Positions 24,726-33,941 of a stretch of DNA of 64,000 nucleotides are shown in pieces. The DNA is taken from positions 403,767-467,766 of the forward strand of contig NZ_NPKH01000023.1 in the NCBI RefSeq assembly GCF_002284535.1, in the 5' to 3' direction. The first letter of the stretch is position 1; each line of letters starts with the position of its first letter. The stretch comes from Mesorhizobium wenxiniae (GTDB taxonomy: Bacteria > Pseudomonadota > Alphaproteobacteria > Rhizobiales > Rhizobiaceae). The notes beneath the pieces were generated by a model. The model was not told the origin of the DNA and did no database searches. It saw only the letters and a program-made list of their open reading frames with translations. Position numbers and translations under genes: made by a program.

Positions 24726-24815
24726 ATGGCCGGGATCGTACGGGACGGCGGCTGCTTGTGCGGCGCTGTTCGCTTCAAGGTGAGCGGCGCACCGCTACGG
24801 GTCGGAATCTGCCAT
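24726..24815 (+). pseudogene. 5' fragment of a GFA-family (CENP-V/GFA) enzyme
   Basis: The first 30 codons read MAGIVRDGGCLCGAVRFKVS and continue GAPLRVGICH. This is the N-terminal zinc-binding part of a glutathione-dependent formaldehyde-activating-like protein. After CH the similarity stops where the second CxxC should begin; the frame runs on to 24965 as random sequence. The rest has been replaced by response-regulator sequence in another frame. Confidence 0.6.
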
Positions 24816-24829
24816 TGGCAGGATATTTC

Positions 24830-25348
24830 GGCAATATGGGCGCGGTCGTCCTCGGCCCTGCGGCGACAGTCGAACATGCGTCCATGCATACCGAGGCGGC
24901 TGAGGCCGCGATCCTCGACGTCAATCTTAATGGGCGGCGGGTGTTTCCGATCGCAGACGAGCTGATGCGCCGCGGCGTGCCCTTCGTCTTTTTCAGCGGT
25001 GACGAGGACATCGTCATTCCCGAACGTCTGTGGCACGCCAGCAACCTTCGAAAATCGTCTGACGGCTACGCCGTCTTCGATGCCTTGTTTCCTCCGGAAA
25101 GATCGGCCTTGGCGGGAAGCCCTCCCGTCAGCTTGTCCGACAACGTCTTTTCACTTCTGCCAAAGCTCAGGCTCGTGGCGCGTCTGCTTCTGGGGGACGT
25201 GGAGGCTTCCGACCGTCTGGTCGAGCGAACGCTGGAGCGCGCCATCGGCGAGATCGACAGGCGGCGGGCCGGCGTGTCGACCGAAGACTGGCTGAACGGC
25301 ATCATGCGAAATGTCGCTAGAGCGAGCGGGGCGAGCCTGTTGCACTGA
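24830..25348 (+). pseudogene. truncated response regulator with sigma-like C-terminus
   Basis: In the frame open from GTG 24758, codons from about 24830 code for a receiver domain lacking its first 20-25 residues and hence the acidic pocket (GAVVLGPAATVEHA, then AILDVNLNGRRVFPIADEL with the phospho-acceptor Asp, then VPFVFFSG). The C-terminal part (LVARLLLGDVEASDRLVERT) resembles region 2 of ECF sigma factors. This is the PhyR pair of domains but in reversed order. It is fused downstream of a GFA fragment, so it is probably a relic. A database might list it as an intact response regulator. Confidence 0.55.
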
Positions 25349-25360
25349 GGCTGCGATTCT

Positions 25361-25384
25361 TTTCCAAGTCTGGAATGTTGGAAA
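25361..25384 (+). terminator. possible hairpin after the response-regulator remnant
   Basis: TTTCCAA (25361-25367) pairs with TTGGAAA (25378-25384) around a 10-base loop. It is a weak stem without a clear T-run. Confidence 0.3.
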
Positions 25385-25505
25385 GACCGGCTGGTTTTCC
25401 AATAGTCTGAAAAACACGCAAAAACAGGGAGATAGAGGGAATTTCTCTGTCAGAATGCGAGGCGCACCTTAAGAGCCACCCGACACCGCTGACATAGCAG
25501 CCTCC

Positions 25506-25778
25506 TCAGCCTTTCTGGTTGCGGTCGACGAACTTGTTGAATCGGCTGGTTTTCCCGCCGCCGGTTTCGTCCTGGTAGAGGAAGGCCAGGTTGTTTTCGT
25601 CGAAGATCCGAAAGAACTCATCCCATTCGATGGCTTCGAACTCCTCCTCGGGCTCGCCAAAATCGATCCGCAGGATGCCGCCTTCGCCCTTGGTCCGTAT
25701 AGCGGCAGGCCGCCCGCCTCGATCTTCGGCCCACTGGCGGATCTCGTCATGATCGGTAGTCGTCTTCGACTCAGACAT
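25506..25778 (-). CDS. conserved small rhizobial protein
   Basis: A 90-residue acidic protein from ATG 25778, which has AAAGGAG upstream; the longer frame to 25823 is rejected. The pattern HDEIRQWAEDRGGRPAAIRT, then GGILRIDFGEP, WDEFFRIFDENNLAFLYQD and SRFNKFV is one I recall as a widespread rhizobial family, sometimes wrongly labelled 1,4-alpha-glucan branching enzyme. There is no catalytic domain of that enzyme. Function unknown; a stress role fits the neighbours. Confidence 0.8.
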   Translation of the reverse strand: MSESKTTTDHDEIRQWAEDRGGRPAAIRTKGEGGILRIDFGEPEEEFEAIEWDEFFRIFDENNLAFLYQDETGGGKTSRFNKFVDRNQKG

Positions 25779-26007
25779 CGGAATCTCCTTTCGGCCCCAG
25801 ATTTGCAGGCGCGTGATCCTCACGATCCGGTCTGCTTGCTGTGCGGCGGAACCGGACCGCTAGACGCATACCCGCTTTCCCGACCACGCGCCGGATGTGC
25901 GCCCTAACGCCAAAGAAGCTGCAATGTTCCAGCCCATAGCCAGCGCTGGTCGCGCGCCGCCACGTCGGTTTGCGAGCCTCCCCAAAACCATCTTTGTTGA
26001 AGCAGAG

Positions 26008-26032
26008 GGAACAAACCTTTTGCCAAACAGTT
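26008..26032 (+). promoter_or_regulatory. EcfG-type stress promoter of the glycan operon
   Basis: GGAAC (26008-26012), 16 bases, AGTT (26029-26032). The first operon gene starts 35 bases further on, behind AAGGAG. This puts the whole 26-35 kb gene run under likely general-stress control. Confidence 0.6.
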
Positions 26033-26066
26033 CGGGGCGCCAAGGCCATCTGCGCAAGGAGTTGTC

Positions 26067-27173
26067 GTGAAACGCATACTGGTTACAGGAGGGTGCGGTT
26101 TCATCGGCCGCCACGTCGTCCAGGAACTCGTTGAACATGGTTATGCTGTCTGCATTCTCGACGCGCTGCTGGAACAGGTGCACGGCAGCGAGGCGACCAG
26201 CCTGCCGGCAGGAGCCGAACTGATCAAAGGCGACGTTCGCAACCGCGGCGCCATCGCCGAGGCGCTCCAGGGCGTCGACGCCATTATCCATCTGGCGGCC
26301 GAGGTCGGCGTCGGCCAGTCCATGTATGAGATCGCCCGCTATGTCGGCGCGAACGACCTCGGCACCGCCACTTTGCTTGAAGCATTGATCAAACGTCCAG
26401 TCGAGCGGATCGTCGTGGCTTCGTCGATGAGCGTCTACGGCGAGGGTCTCTATGCCACGCCAGGCGGTCGGCGCGTCGACAATGCACGGCGGCAGCCTAA
26501 CGACATCAAGAGCGGCCAATGGAATCCGCAGTCGGCGGCGGATGAAAGTCTGTCGCCCCTGCCGACCGACGAGGAAAAGCCGGTCGACCTCGCCTCTATC
26601 TATGCGCTGACGAAATATGCCCAGGAGCGCGCGGTGCTGATCTTCGGGGATGCCTATGGCGTCGACGCGGTGGCGCTGCGCCTGTTCAACGTCTTCGGCG
26701 CCGGACAGGCGCTGTCAAACCCGTACACCGGCGTTTTGGCGAATTTCGCTTCACGCCTCGCCAACGACCAGCGGCCGATGATTTTCGAAGATGGCGAGCA
26801 GAAGCGCGACTTCGTCCATGTGCGCGACGTCGCCCGCGCCTTCCGCCTGGCGCTGGAACAACGCCACGCGCGCGGCCACGTCATCAACATCGGGAGCGGA
26901 CGGGCCTATGCGATCAGCGAGGTCGCCCGGTTGCTCGCCGACGCTATGGGTGTGCCGGAACATCGGCCTGAAATCCTCGGCAAGGCGCGCGCCGGCGATA
27001 TCCGCAATTGCTTCGCCGATATTTCGAAGGCGCGCGAACTGCTCGGTTTCGAGCCGCAGCACCGGCTGGAGAATTCACTCGACGAGTTCGTCGCATGGGT
27101 TCGCAACACGGTCGCCATCGACCGCGGCGCCGACATGAAACGGGAACTCGACGAGCGGGGACTGGTATCATGA
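26067..27173 (+). CDS. NAD-dependent sugar epimerase/dehydratase (operon gene 1)
   Basis: A 368-residue extended SDR. The NAD site GGCGFIGRHVV lies near residue 8. The catalytic YALTKYAQE has the YxxxK pair, and SSMSVYGEG supplies the Ser. An insertion around residues 135-180 resembles dTDP-rhamnose 4-epimerase/WbiB-like enzymes, but the substrate is not shown. It starts at GTG 26067 with AAGGAG upstream and ends in an ATGA overlap with the next gene. First gene of the glycan operon, probably making an activated sugar. Confidence 0.85.
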   Translation: MKRILVTGGCGFIGRHVVQELVEHGYAVCILDALLEQVHGSEATSLPAGAELIKGDVRNRGAIAEALQGVDAIIHLAAEVGVGQSMYEIARYVGANDLGTATLLEALIKRPVERIVVASSMSVYGEGLYATPGGRRVDNARRQPNDIKSGQWNPQSAADESLSPLPTDEEKPVDLASIYALTKYAQERAVLIFGDAYGVDAVALRLFNVFGAGQALSNPYTGVLANFASRLANDQRPMIFEDGEQKRDFVHVRDVARAFRLALEQRHARGHVINIGSGRAYAISEVARLLADAMGVPEHRPEILGKARAGDIRNCFADISKARELLGFEPQHRLENSLDEFVAWVRNTVAIDRGADMKRELDERGLVS

Positions 27174-28237
27174 GGCCGGACGGGTTTCGTGAAGCGCCGG
27201 TTGCCATCGTCGGCGGCAGTGGCTTCATCGGCTCGAACCTCGCCGACAGCCTGTTGTCGGATGGGGTGCCGGTGCTGGTCATCGACAATCTCAGCCGCCC
27301 GGGCGTCGATCAGAACCTGGCTTGGCTGGCGCAGAAGCACGGCAATAAACTTGCCGTGGAGACTGTGGATGTCCGGGACGGAGACGTGCTGGCGCCGCTT
27401 TTGGCGCATTCCAAAGCGATATTCCATCTCGCCGCGCAGACCGCCGTCACCACGAGCCTCGTCCAGCCAAGTGAAGATTTCGACATCAATCTTCGCGGAA
27501 CCTTCAACGTCCTGGAAGCGGCTCGCCGGAGCGGCAGACGCATTCCCGTGATCTTCGCCAGCACGAACAAGGTCTATGGCGGCCTGCCGGATGTCACAGT
27601 CCGCGAAGAGGACGATCGGTGCGTACCCTGCGACGCCGGCATCCGCGCCAACGGCATAGACGAGAACTGCGGTCTGGATTTCTGCACGCCCTATGGCTGC
27701 TCCAAAGGCGCGGCGGATCAATACGTGCTCGATTATGCCAAGTCGTACGATCTGCCGACCGCGGTCCTGCGCATGAGCTGCATCTACGGCCCGCGCCAGT
27801 TCGGCACGGAGGACCAGGGCTGGGTCGCCCATTTTCTGCTTAGCGCGCTTTCCGGCCGGCCGATCACGATCTACGGCAACGGCAAGCAGGTGCGCGATAT
27901 CCTCCATGTCTCTGATGCTGTTGCGGCCTATCGAGGGGTACTTGACAGGATCGACGACATCAAGGGGCAGGCATTCAATCTCGGCGGCGGGCCGGGCAAC
28001 GCCGTCAGCCTGCGCATGCTGCTCAAGCAGATCGGCGAGCTGACCGGGCGGAACCTCTCGATCCGCTACGACCGGGAACGCACCGGCGACCAGCCATTCT
28101 TTGTCGCCGACACCCGCAAGATAGAAGTGACGCTCGGCTGGAAAGCGCATGTGTCCTGGCGCGACGGCATCGGTGATCTGGCCGATTGGCTCCAGCGTCA
28201 TCGCCTCGAGCCTGAACCAGCGAGGTACGTGGCATGA
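27170..28237 (+). CDS. NAD-dependent sugar epimerase, CDP-paratose 2-epimerase-like (operon gene 2)
   Basis: A 355-residue extended SDR from the ATG at 27170, which overlaps the previous stop (ATGA). It has GGSGFIGSNLADSLL (NAD binding), FASTNKVYGGLP, and YGCSKGAADQYV (YxxxK). The TNKVYG and YGCSKGAADQ pattern is typical of CDP-tyvelose/paratose 2-epimerase (RfbE)-like enzymes. The exact sugar is uncertain. Overlaps the radical SAM gene by four bases. Confidence 0.85.
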   Translation: MRPDGFREAPVAIVGGSGFIGSNLADSLLSDGVPVLVIDNLSRPGVDQNLAWLAQKHGNKLAVETVDVRDGDVLAPLLAHSKAIFHLAAQTAVTTSLVQPSEDFDINLRGTFNVLEAARRSGRRIPVIFASTNKVYGGLPDVTVREEDDRCVPCDAGIRANGIDENCGLDFCTPYGCSKGAADQYVLDYAKSYDLPTAVLRMSCIYGPRQFGTEDQGWVAHFLLSALSGRPITIYGNGKQVRDILHVSDAVAAYRGVLDRIDDIKGQAFNLGGGPGNAVSLRMLLKQIGELTGRNLSIRYDRERTGDQPFFVADTRKIEVTLGWKAHVSWRDGIGDLADWLQRHRLEPEPARYVA

Positions 28238-29526
28238 AAGTCGCCCTGGTCAATCCGTTCTGGACCTACGAGGACAGCATCTATTTCGGCTGCCGCCAGC
28301 CACATCTGCCGCTGGAACTGGGCTACTCGAAAGCCTTGCTGGAGGCCGACGGCCATCAGGTGCTGATGCTGGACGGGCAAATCCAGAAGCTGGACAACGC
28401 AGCACTTGCCGATCGCGTCGCCGCTTTCGCTCCGGCCATGACCGTTGTCAGCACGGCGCCGACCTATTTGTTTTGGCGCTGCGCGCCGCCCGAGCTGCGC
28501 GTGCCTGCCGACTTCCTCAACAGCCTTGCCGGGCGCGGCGGCCGCACCGTGGCTGTCGGACCGCACGGCTCGGCGACGCCGGCGCCAACGCTGCGCAAGC
28601 TTGGCGCCGATGTCGTCGTGCGCGGCGAATGCGAAGAGGTCATCGCCGAACTCGCCCGCCGTGACAATTGGAACGCAGTGCCCCACACCGCTCATCTCCA
28701 CGAGGGAAAAACTGTCGGCAATGGCGGCGTCCACGCCAGCTCGTTTGTCGGTCATCCGCCCCTCAACTGGCCGTCCGATTGGATTGCTGCCCATTCGCAC
28801 CATCACCACAGGTTCGACGACAATCAAGTGGGTTTCGGAGCGGAGGTCGAAGCGTCTCGCGGCTGCCCCTACAATTGCAGCTTCTGTGCCAAGATCGATT
28901 TCCGCGACGCCTATCGCCGCAGGAACCACGATGCGATCGTGACGGAAATTGATCGGCTGATCGGCCAAGGCGTCGGCTACGTCTATTTTATCGACGAAAT
29001 CTTCCTGCCGCAGAAGGCGCTGCTGGAGGCACTGGTCGACCGCGACGTCAAGTTCGGCGTGCAGACCCGCATCGACCTTTGGAAGCCGGAGCTCCTCGAA
29101 TTACTGGGCGCCGCCGGCTGCGTTTCCATCGAGGCCGGCCTCGAAAGTCTGACCGTGGAAGGCCGGGCCGTGCTGGCAAAGCGTTGCCGGCTGGGCACCG
29201 AGGAACTGGCCGCGCTGCTGGTCAATGCACGACGTCACGTTCCGTTCGTCCAGGCCAATCTGATCGGCGTGATCGAGGACGATCCCGCTCTGGTCGATCA
29301 TTGGCGCAAGCACCTCATCGACCGCGGTGTGTGGGCCAATGAACCGGTGCCGCTCTATCCCTACCCCAGTTCGCCCAGCTATCGCGAGCTTTGGGGCGAG
29401 CCCGACGATCTCGCCTGGGAGCGCGCCCACGAGCATTACCTGGCCTCGTTCCGGACGTTCAGCGACATCCAGGAGAAACGTCCGCGCGCGTTGGCCGAGT
29501 TGGAGGCGACATGTTGCAGTCACTGA
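28234..29526 (+). CDS. B12-binding-domain radical SAM protein (operon gene 3)
   Basis: A 430-residue protein. The N-terminal 130 residues form a B12-binding-like Rossmann domain (PLELGYSKALLEADGHQVLM). The radical SAM domain has the 4Fe-4S motif RGCPYNCSFC (Cys211, Cys215, Cys218). From memory it fits TIGR04295, a radical SAM family tied to oligosaccharide gene clusters that also carry a TIGR04290 methyltransferase, which is encoded here at 39111. It could C-methylate or rearrange a sugar; the substrate is unknown. ATGA overlap with gene 2. Confidence 0.85.
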   Translation: MKVALVNPFWTYEDSIYFGCRQPHLPLELGYSKALLEADGHQVLMLDGQIQKLDNAALADRVAAFAPAMTVVSTAPTYLFWRCAPPELRVPADFLNSLAGRGGRTVAVGPHGSATPAPTLRKLGADVVVRGECEEVIAELARRDNWNAVPHTAHLHEGKTVGNGGVHASSFVGHPPLNWPSDWIAAHSHHHHRFDDNQVGFGAEVEASRGCPYNCSFCAKIDFRDAYRRRNHDAIVTEIDRLIGQGVGYVYFIDEIFLPQKALLEALVDRDVKFGVQTRIDLWKPELLELLGAAGCVSIEAGLESLTVEGRAVLAKRCRLGTEELAALLVNARRHVPFVQANLIGVIEDDPALVDHWRKHLIDRGVWANEPVPLYPYPSSPSYRELWGEPDDLAWERAHEHYLASFRTFSDIQEKRPRALAELEATCCSH

Positions 29527-30611
29527 TCCGCCGCCCGCGGCGAATCCTGATGACCGTTGATGCCGTCGGCGGCGTCTGGCGCTACGCGCTTGATCTGGCG
29601 CGGGAGTTGGCTCACGGCGGCGACAGCATCGTGCTCGCCGGGTTAGGCCCGGAACCGTCCGAGGAGCAGGCGAAGGAGGTGCAGGCTTTCGCGGCCTTGG
29701 CGTGGCTCAAGACACCGCCGGACTGGATGACGCGGAATGAGAGCGATCTGGAAAGATTGCCGCAGGAATTGCGCGCGCTTGTTTGCGATTGCGCGATCGA
29801 CCTCGTCCATCTCAATGCGCCGACGCAGGCCGTGGGACTTGATGTGCCTTGCCCGATCGTGGCGGTCTCGCATTCATGCGTTGTGACGTGGCTCCACGCC
29901 GTCAGGGGACAGGCTGTGGACGGCGAATGGGCCTGGCAGAAGGACCGTAACAGACGCGGTTTCGATTGGGCAAATGCCGTAATCGCGCCCAGCCGCAGCC
30001 ATGCCGACATGCTCGAGGCCTGCTACGGGCCGATCGCCCGCCTGAGCGTTGTCAGCAACGGCACACGGCCAGGTCCAAAGGCAGAGACGCGCGAACCAAT
30101 GGTTCTCGCCGCCGCGCGCTGGTGGGACGAAGGAAAGAACGCAGCTACGCTGGACCAGGCAGCATCGCTGACGACATGGCCGGTCTTCGCTGCCGGGCCG
30201 CTCGAGGGCGCCGATGGGCAACGCACCAGTTTCAGCAACGTCGCTCCTCTGGGTTCTGTCTGCCACGATGAAGTACGTCGGTTAATGGCGCAGGCCGGCA
30301 TCTTCGTGTCGCCATCCGTCTACGAACCCTTCGGCCTTGCCGTGCTGGAGGCAGCCACATCCGCAACACCTTTGGTGCTTGCCGATATCCCGACCTATCG
30401 CGAATTGTGGAACGGCGCGGCTATGTTCTACGACGTCCATGATCCACGCGATCTCGCCAGATGTGTCGATCGTCTCTCTGACGACGCCCGATATAGGCGC
30501 CGGCTCGGCGAAGCCGCCGCACGCCGAGCGCGCAAGTTTTCACCGGCAAGGCAAGCGGCGGCCATGCACGAGATCTACGATCGGGCCGCCCTGGCCGTTG
30601 CGGAACGCTGA
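29511..30611 (+). CDS. GT4-family glycosyltransferase (operon gene 4)
   Basis: A 366-residue GT-B enzyme. ATG 29511 has GGAGG just upstream and overlaps the radical SAM gene by 16 bases; the longer frame from 29391 is inside that gene. The N-terminal acceptor domain has TVDAVGGVWRYALDLARELA. The C-terminal donor domain has the E-x7-E motif in YEPFGLAVLEA, the usual nucleotide-sugar contact of GT4. Cytoplasmic, without membrane helices. Confidence 0.87.
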   Translation: MLQSLIRRPRRILMTVDAVGGVWRYALDLARELAHGGDSIVLAGLGPEPSEEQAKEVQAFAALAWLKTPPDWMTRNESDLERLPQELRALVCDCAIDLVHLNAPTQAVGLDVPCPIVAVSHSCVVTWLHAVRGQAVDGEWAWQKDRNRRGFDWANAVIAPSRSHADMLEACYGPIARLSVVSNGTRPGPKAETREPMVLAAARWWDEGKNAATLDQAASLTTWPVFAAGPLEGADGQRTSFSNVAPLGSVCHDEVRRLMAQAGIFVSPSVYEPFGLAVLEAATSATPLVLADIPTYRELWNGAAMFYDVHDPRDLARCVDRLSDDARYRRRLGEAAARRARKFSPARQAAAMHEIYDRAALAVAER

Positions 30612-30613
30612 CG

Positions 30614-31744
30614 ATGCGGTTCCTGTTCTATACCCATTCGGTCGTTTCCGACTGGAACCACGGCAACGCACATTTCCTGCGCGGCATCATGCGGGAACTC
30701 GTTGCACGCGGACATCAGGCGATCGCGCTGGAGCCCGCAGACGGCTGGAGCCGTTCGAACCTCCTGGCAGAGAAAGGGCCCTTCGCGGTCGAGCGCTTCA
30801 GAAAGGATTTTCCGGAGCTGATGCCGGTGACCTACGACGCCTCCTTCGTCCATGAAGGCTGGATTGCCGGCGCCGATGTGGTGATCGTCCACGAATGGAC
30901 TGACCCGGACCTTGTCGCGCGCATCGGCAGGGCAAAAGCGAACGGAGGCGGTTTCACGCTTCTGTTCCATGACACCCATCATCGCGCCGTCTCGGCGACG
31001 CAAGCGATCTCGGCTCTGCGGCTGGAGCATTATGACGGCGTGCTCGCCTTCGGCGAAGCGTTGCGGGAAAGCTATCTTCGCGCCGGCTGGGGCAAACGTG
31101 CTTTCACCTGGCACGAGGGGGCGGATGAGCGCCTGTTCAAGCCGCACCCGGAGATCGACCCTACATCCGACGTGATCTGGATCGGCAACTGGGGCGACGA
31201 CGAGCGCAGTGCCGAAATCAAGGAATTCCTGATCAATCCAGTGGAAGAACTTGGCCTGGGTGGCACTGTTCATGGCGTGCGCTATCCACGCGAAGCGCTC
31301 GCCGATCTTGCCGCCGCCGGCCTGGGTTACGAAGGCTGGATTGCCAATGCCGACGTGCCCAAGGCATTCGCGGCCCACCGCGTAACCGTCCACATCCCGC
31401 GGCGCCCCTATCGGGAGAGCCTGCCCGGAATTCCGACGATCCGCATGTTCGAGGCGCTCGCCTGTGGCATCCCGCTCGTTTCGGCGCCTTGGACCGATGT
31501 CGAGCAACTCTTCAGGCCAGGCATCGACTTCCTTTTCGCGCGCGACGGATCCGAGATGTGCCGTCATCTTCGCGACGTGCTGGACGATGCTGACCTGGCC
31601 GCCTCACTGGTGAAATCCGGCCTCGAAACCATCGGGAGGCGACACACTTGCCGGCACCGGGCGGACGAGTTGTTCGGCGTGCTCGCCGAATGCGGCAACC
31701 GCCAAGCCATCGGTCCCATCGCCATAGAGGAGACAGTCGCATGA
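30614..31744 (+). CDS. CgeB-like glycosyltransferase 1 (operon gene 5)
   Basis: A 376-residue GT-B-type protein of the CgeB/GT-group-1 kind. Its N-terminus (FLFYTHSVVSDWNHGNAHFLRG) shares the WNxGNA pattern with three paralogues in this operon. The donor-side motif is PTIRMFEALACGIPLVSAPW. Two bases separate it from gene 4, and it ends in an ATGA overlap with gene 6. Substrate unknown. Confidence 0.8.
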   Translation: MRFLFYTHSVVSDWNHGNAHFLRGIMRELVARGHQAIALEPADGWSRSNLLAEKGPFAVERFRKDFPELMPVTYDASFVHEGWIAGADVVIVHEWTDPDLVARIGRAKANGGGFTLLFHDTHHRAVSATQAISALRLEHYDGVLAFGEALRESYLRAGWGKRAFTWHEGADERLFKPHPEIDPTSDVIWIGNWGDDERSAEIKEFLINPVEELGLGGTVHGVRYPREALADLAAAGLGYEGWIANADVPKAFAAHRVTVHIPRRPYRESLPGIPTIRMFEALACGIPLVSAPWTDVEQLFRPGIDFLFARDGSEMCRHLRDVLDDADLAASLVKSGLETIGRRHTCRHRADELFGVLAECGNRQAIGPIAIEETVA

Positions 31745-32835
31745 AGATTGCATTTTATGGGTCGAGCCTGCTGTCGTCCTATTGGAACGGCGCGGCGACC
31801 TATTACCGCGGATTGCTCAAGGCTCTTTCTCAGCTCGGCTACGATATCACTTTCTATGAACCGGACGTCTACGACAGGCAGAAGAACCGCGATATCGAGC
31901 CACCAGACTGGTGCAACGTCGTCGTCTACGAGGCGACCCCGCATGCGCTGATGCAGGTGGCAGCAAGCGCACGCGAAGCCGACGTCGTCGTCAAGGCGAG
32001 CGGAGTAGGCTTCGAGGACGAGGCGCTGCTGCGCGCCGTACTCGACCACGCCCGTGCGGATGCGCTGACAGTGTTCTGGGATGTCGACGCACCGGCCACT
32101 CTGGGCCAATTGCGCGACGAGCCGGACCACCCCCTTCACCGCGCGTTGCGGGAGATCGACCTTGTCCTCACCTACGGCGGCGGCGATCCGGTCGTCTGGG
32201 CCTATCGTGCGCTGGGGGCGGCTGAGTGCGTGCCGATCTACAATGCGCTCGATCCCGAAACGCATCATCCGGTCGCGAAGGATAAGCGTTTCGCTTGCGA
32301 CCTCGCCTTTCTCGGCAACCGCCTGCCGGATCGTGAAGCACGCGTCGAAGCCTTCTTCCTCGATCCGGCCAGCCGTTCGGGCGATCAGCATTTCCTGCTC
32401 GGCGGATCCGGTTGGGGTGACAAGCAGCTTCCGGCAAATGTCGCATGGCTCGGCCACGTCGGGACGCGCGACCACAATGCGTTCAATGTCACATCCAAGG
32501 CGGTGCTGAACATCAGCCGCGACAGCATGGCCGCCAACGGCTTTTCACCTGCCACGCGCGTCTTCGAGGCTGCGGGTGCCGGCGCATGCCTCATCACCGA
32601 CGCCTGGCTCGGCGTGGAATTGTTCCTGGTCCCGGGGGAAGAGATCCTGGTGGCGCGCGACGGCAACGATGTCGCCGAAATCATGCGCACCCTCACACCC
32701 CAGCAGGCAAAGGCGATCGGTGCATCTGCGCTTCGGCGTGTTCTCGCCGAGCATACCTATGCGCTAAGGGCAGCCGTGGCCGACGCCGTTTTCAGGCGTC
32801 ATTTCGAACGCCCCACCGTGGAGGCAGCGGAATGA
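31741..32835 (+). CDS. CgeB-like glycosyltransferase 2 (operon gene 6)
   Basis: A 364-residue protein from ATG 31741 (ATGA overlap). It has SSYWNGAATYYRGLLKAL at the N-terminus, VFWDVDAPATLGQL in the middle and ATRVFEAAGAGACLITDAW in the donor domain. These are the same three landmarks as its paralogues at 30614, 32832 and 37199. It is a likely GT-B glycosyltransferase; a tandem duplication origin is inferred. Confidence 0.8.
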   Translation: MKIAFYGSSLLSSYWNGAATYYRGLLKALSQLGYDITFYEPDVYDRQKNRDIEPPDWCNVVVYEATPHALMQVAASAREADVVVKASGVGFEDEALLRAVLDHARADALTVFWDVDAPATLGQLRDEPDHPLHRALREIDLVLTYGGGDPVVWAYRALGAAECVPIYNALDPETHHPVAKDKRFACDLAFLGNRLPDREARVEAFFLDPASRSGDQHFLLGGSGWGDKQLPANVAWLGHVGTRDHNAFNVTSKAVLNISRDSMAANGFSPATRVFEAAGAGACLITDAWLGVELFLVPGEEILVARDGNDVAEIMRTLTPQQAKAIGASALRRVLAEHTYALRAAVADAVFRRHFERPTVEAAE

Positions 32836-33941
32836 CCAAGCGGTTCGATATCGTCTTTCTTGGCCTGTCTTTGTCCTCTTCATGGGGAAACGGCCACGCC
32901 ACGACCTTTCGAGGGTTGCTGAAGGGCCTGCACGAGCTCGGCCATCGCATCACCTTCCTCGAACGCGACGTGCCATGGTATGCAAGCCATCGCGATTTGC
33001 GCGACCCGGATTTCTGCACGTTGCGCTACTACGAAACGACGAACGATCTTCGTCGGACGTATGCTCGCTGCCTGCAGCAGGCAGATGTCGTGGTGGTTGG
33101 GTCCTTCGTTCCGGAGGGGCGAGCCGTCATCGACATCGTCGCGTCCTTGTGCACGGGCCAGTTCTGCTTCTACGACATCGACACGCCGGTCACGCTGGCA
33201 AAGCTCGCCGCGAATGATTGCGACTACATATGCCGACGGCAGATTCCGTATTTCGACGTCTATTTCTCATTCACCGGCGGGCCAACGCTCGCCCGTTTGG
33301 CGGCGGATTTTGGTGCACGGCGCGCCGAGCCGCTCTACTGCTCCGTCGACCCGGAGCGGCATCGCCGAACGTCCGATCCGATCTGCTGGGACCTTGGCTA
33401 CCTCGGCACCTACAGCTCGGACCGGCAGGCGACACTGGATGCTCTCCTGCTTGAACCGGCAAGACGCATGCCGGACCGTCGCTTCGTCGTGGCCGGCTCG
33501 CAATTCCCGTCCGAGACCGTCTGGCCAAGCAACGTCGATCGCATCGAGCACTTGCCGCCGGCAGACCACGCCGCTTTCTACAGCCGCCAGCGCTACACGT
33601 TGAACGTCACACGCAGCTCCATGATAGCGGCTGGGTGGTCTCCCAGCGTACGCCTCTTCGAGGCGGCTGCCTGTGGCACGGCGATCATCAGCGATCGCTG
33701 GACCGGTCTGGATAGCTTCTTTCCGACAGCCACGATCAATACGGCCGGCCAAGCGGAGGAGGTGATCGATATCCTGTCCAGGCAATCCGACCGCGTCAGG
33801 CTGGCTATGGCCAAGCGAGCGCGCGCGACCATCCTGGCATCACATACTGGCGCCGCGAGAGCTCGCGAATTCGTTTCGCTGCTGGCGCGGCCAAGATCGG
33901 CACGTCCAGCCCTCGATCTGGACATCGAAAGTGCAGCATGA
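32832..33941 (+). CDS. CgeB-like glycosyltransferase 3 (operon gene 7)
   Basis: A 369-residue protein from ATG 32832 (ATGA overlap). It carries SSSWGNGHATTFRGLLKGL, FCFYDIDTPVTLAKL and SVRLFEAAACGTAIISDRW. It is closest to the paralogue at 37199, which has nearly the same motifs. Ends with an ATGA overlap onto the UDP-xylose synthase gene. Confidence 0.8.
   Translation: MTKRFDIVFLGLSLSSSWGNGHATTFRGLLKGLHELGHRITFLERDVPWYASHRDLRDPDFCTLRYYETTNDLRRTYARCLQQADVVVVGSFVPEGRAVIDIVASLCTGQFCFYDIDTPVTLAKLAANDCDYICRRQIPYFDVYFSFTGGPTLARLAADFGARRAEPLYCSVDPERHRRTSDPICWDLGYLGTYSSDRQATLDALLLEPARRMPDRRFVVAGSQFPSETVWPSNVDRIEHLPPADHAAFYSRQRYTLNVTRSSMIAAGWSPSVRLFEAAACGTAIISDRWTGLDSFFPTATINTAGQAEEVIDILSRQSDRVRLAMAKRARATILASHTGAARAREFVSLLARPRSARPALDLDIESAA

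Noticed and set aside
26906-28201. 431-codon minus-strand frame
   Set aside because: It is antisense to the two epimerase genes of the glycan operon and has no recognisable domain.
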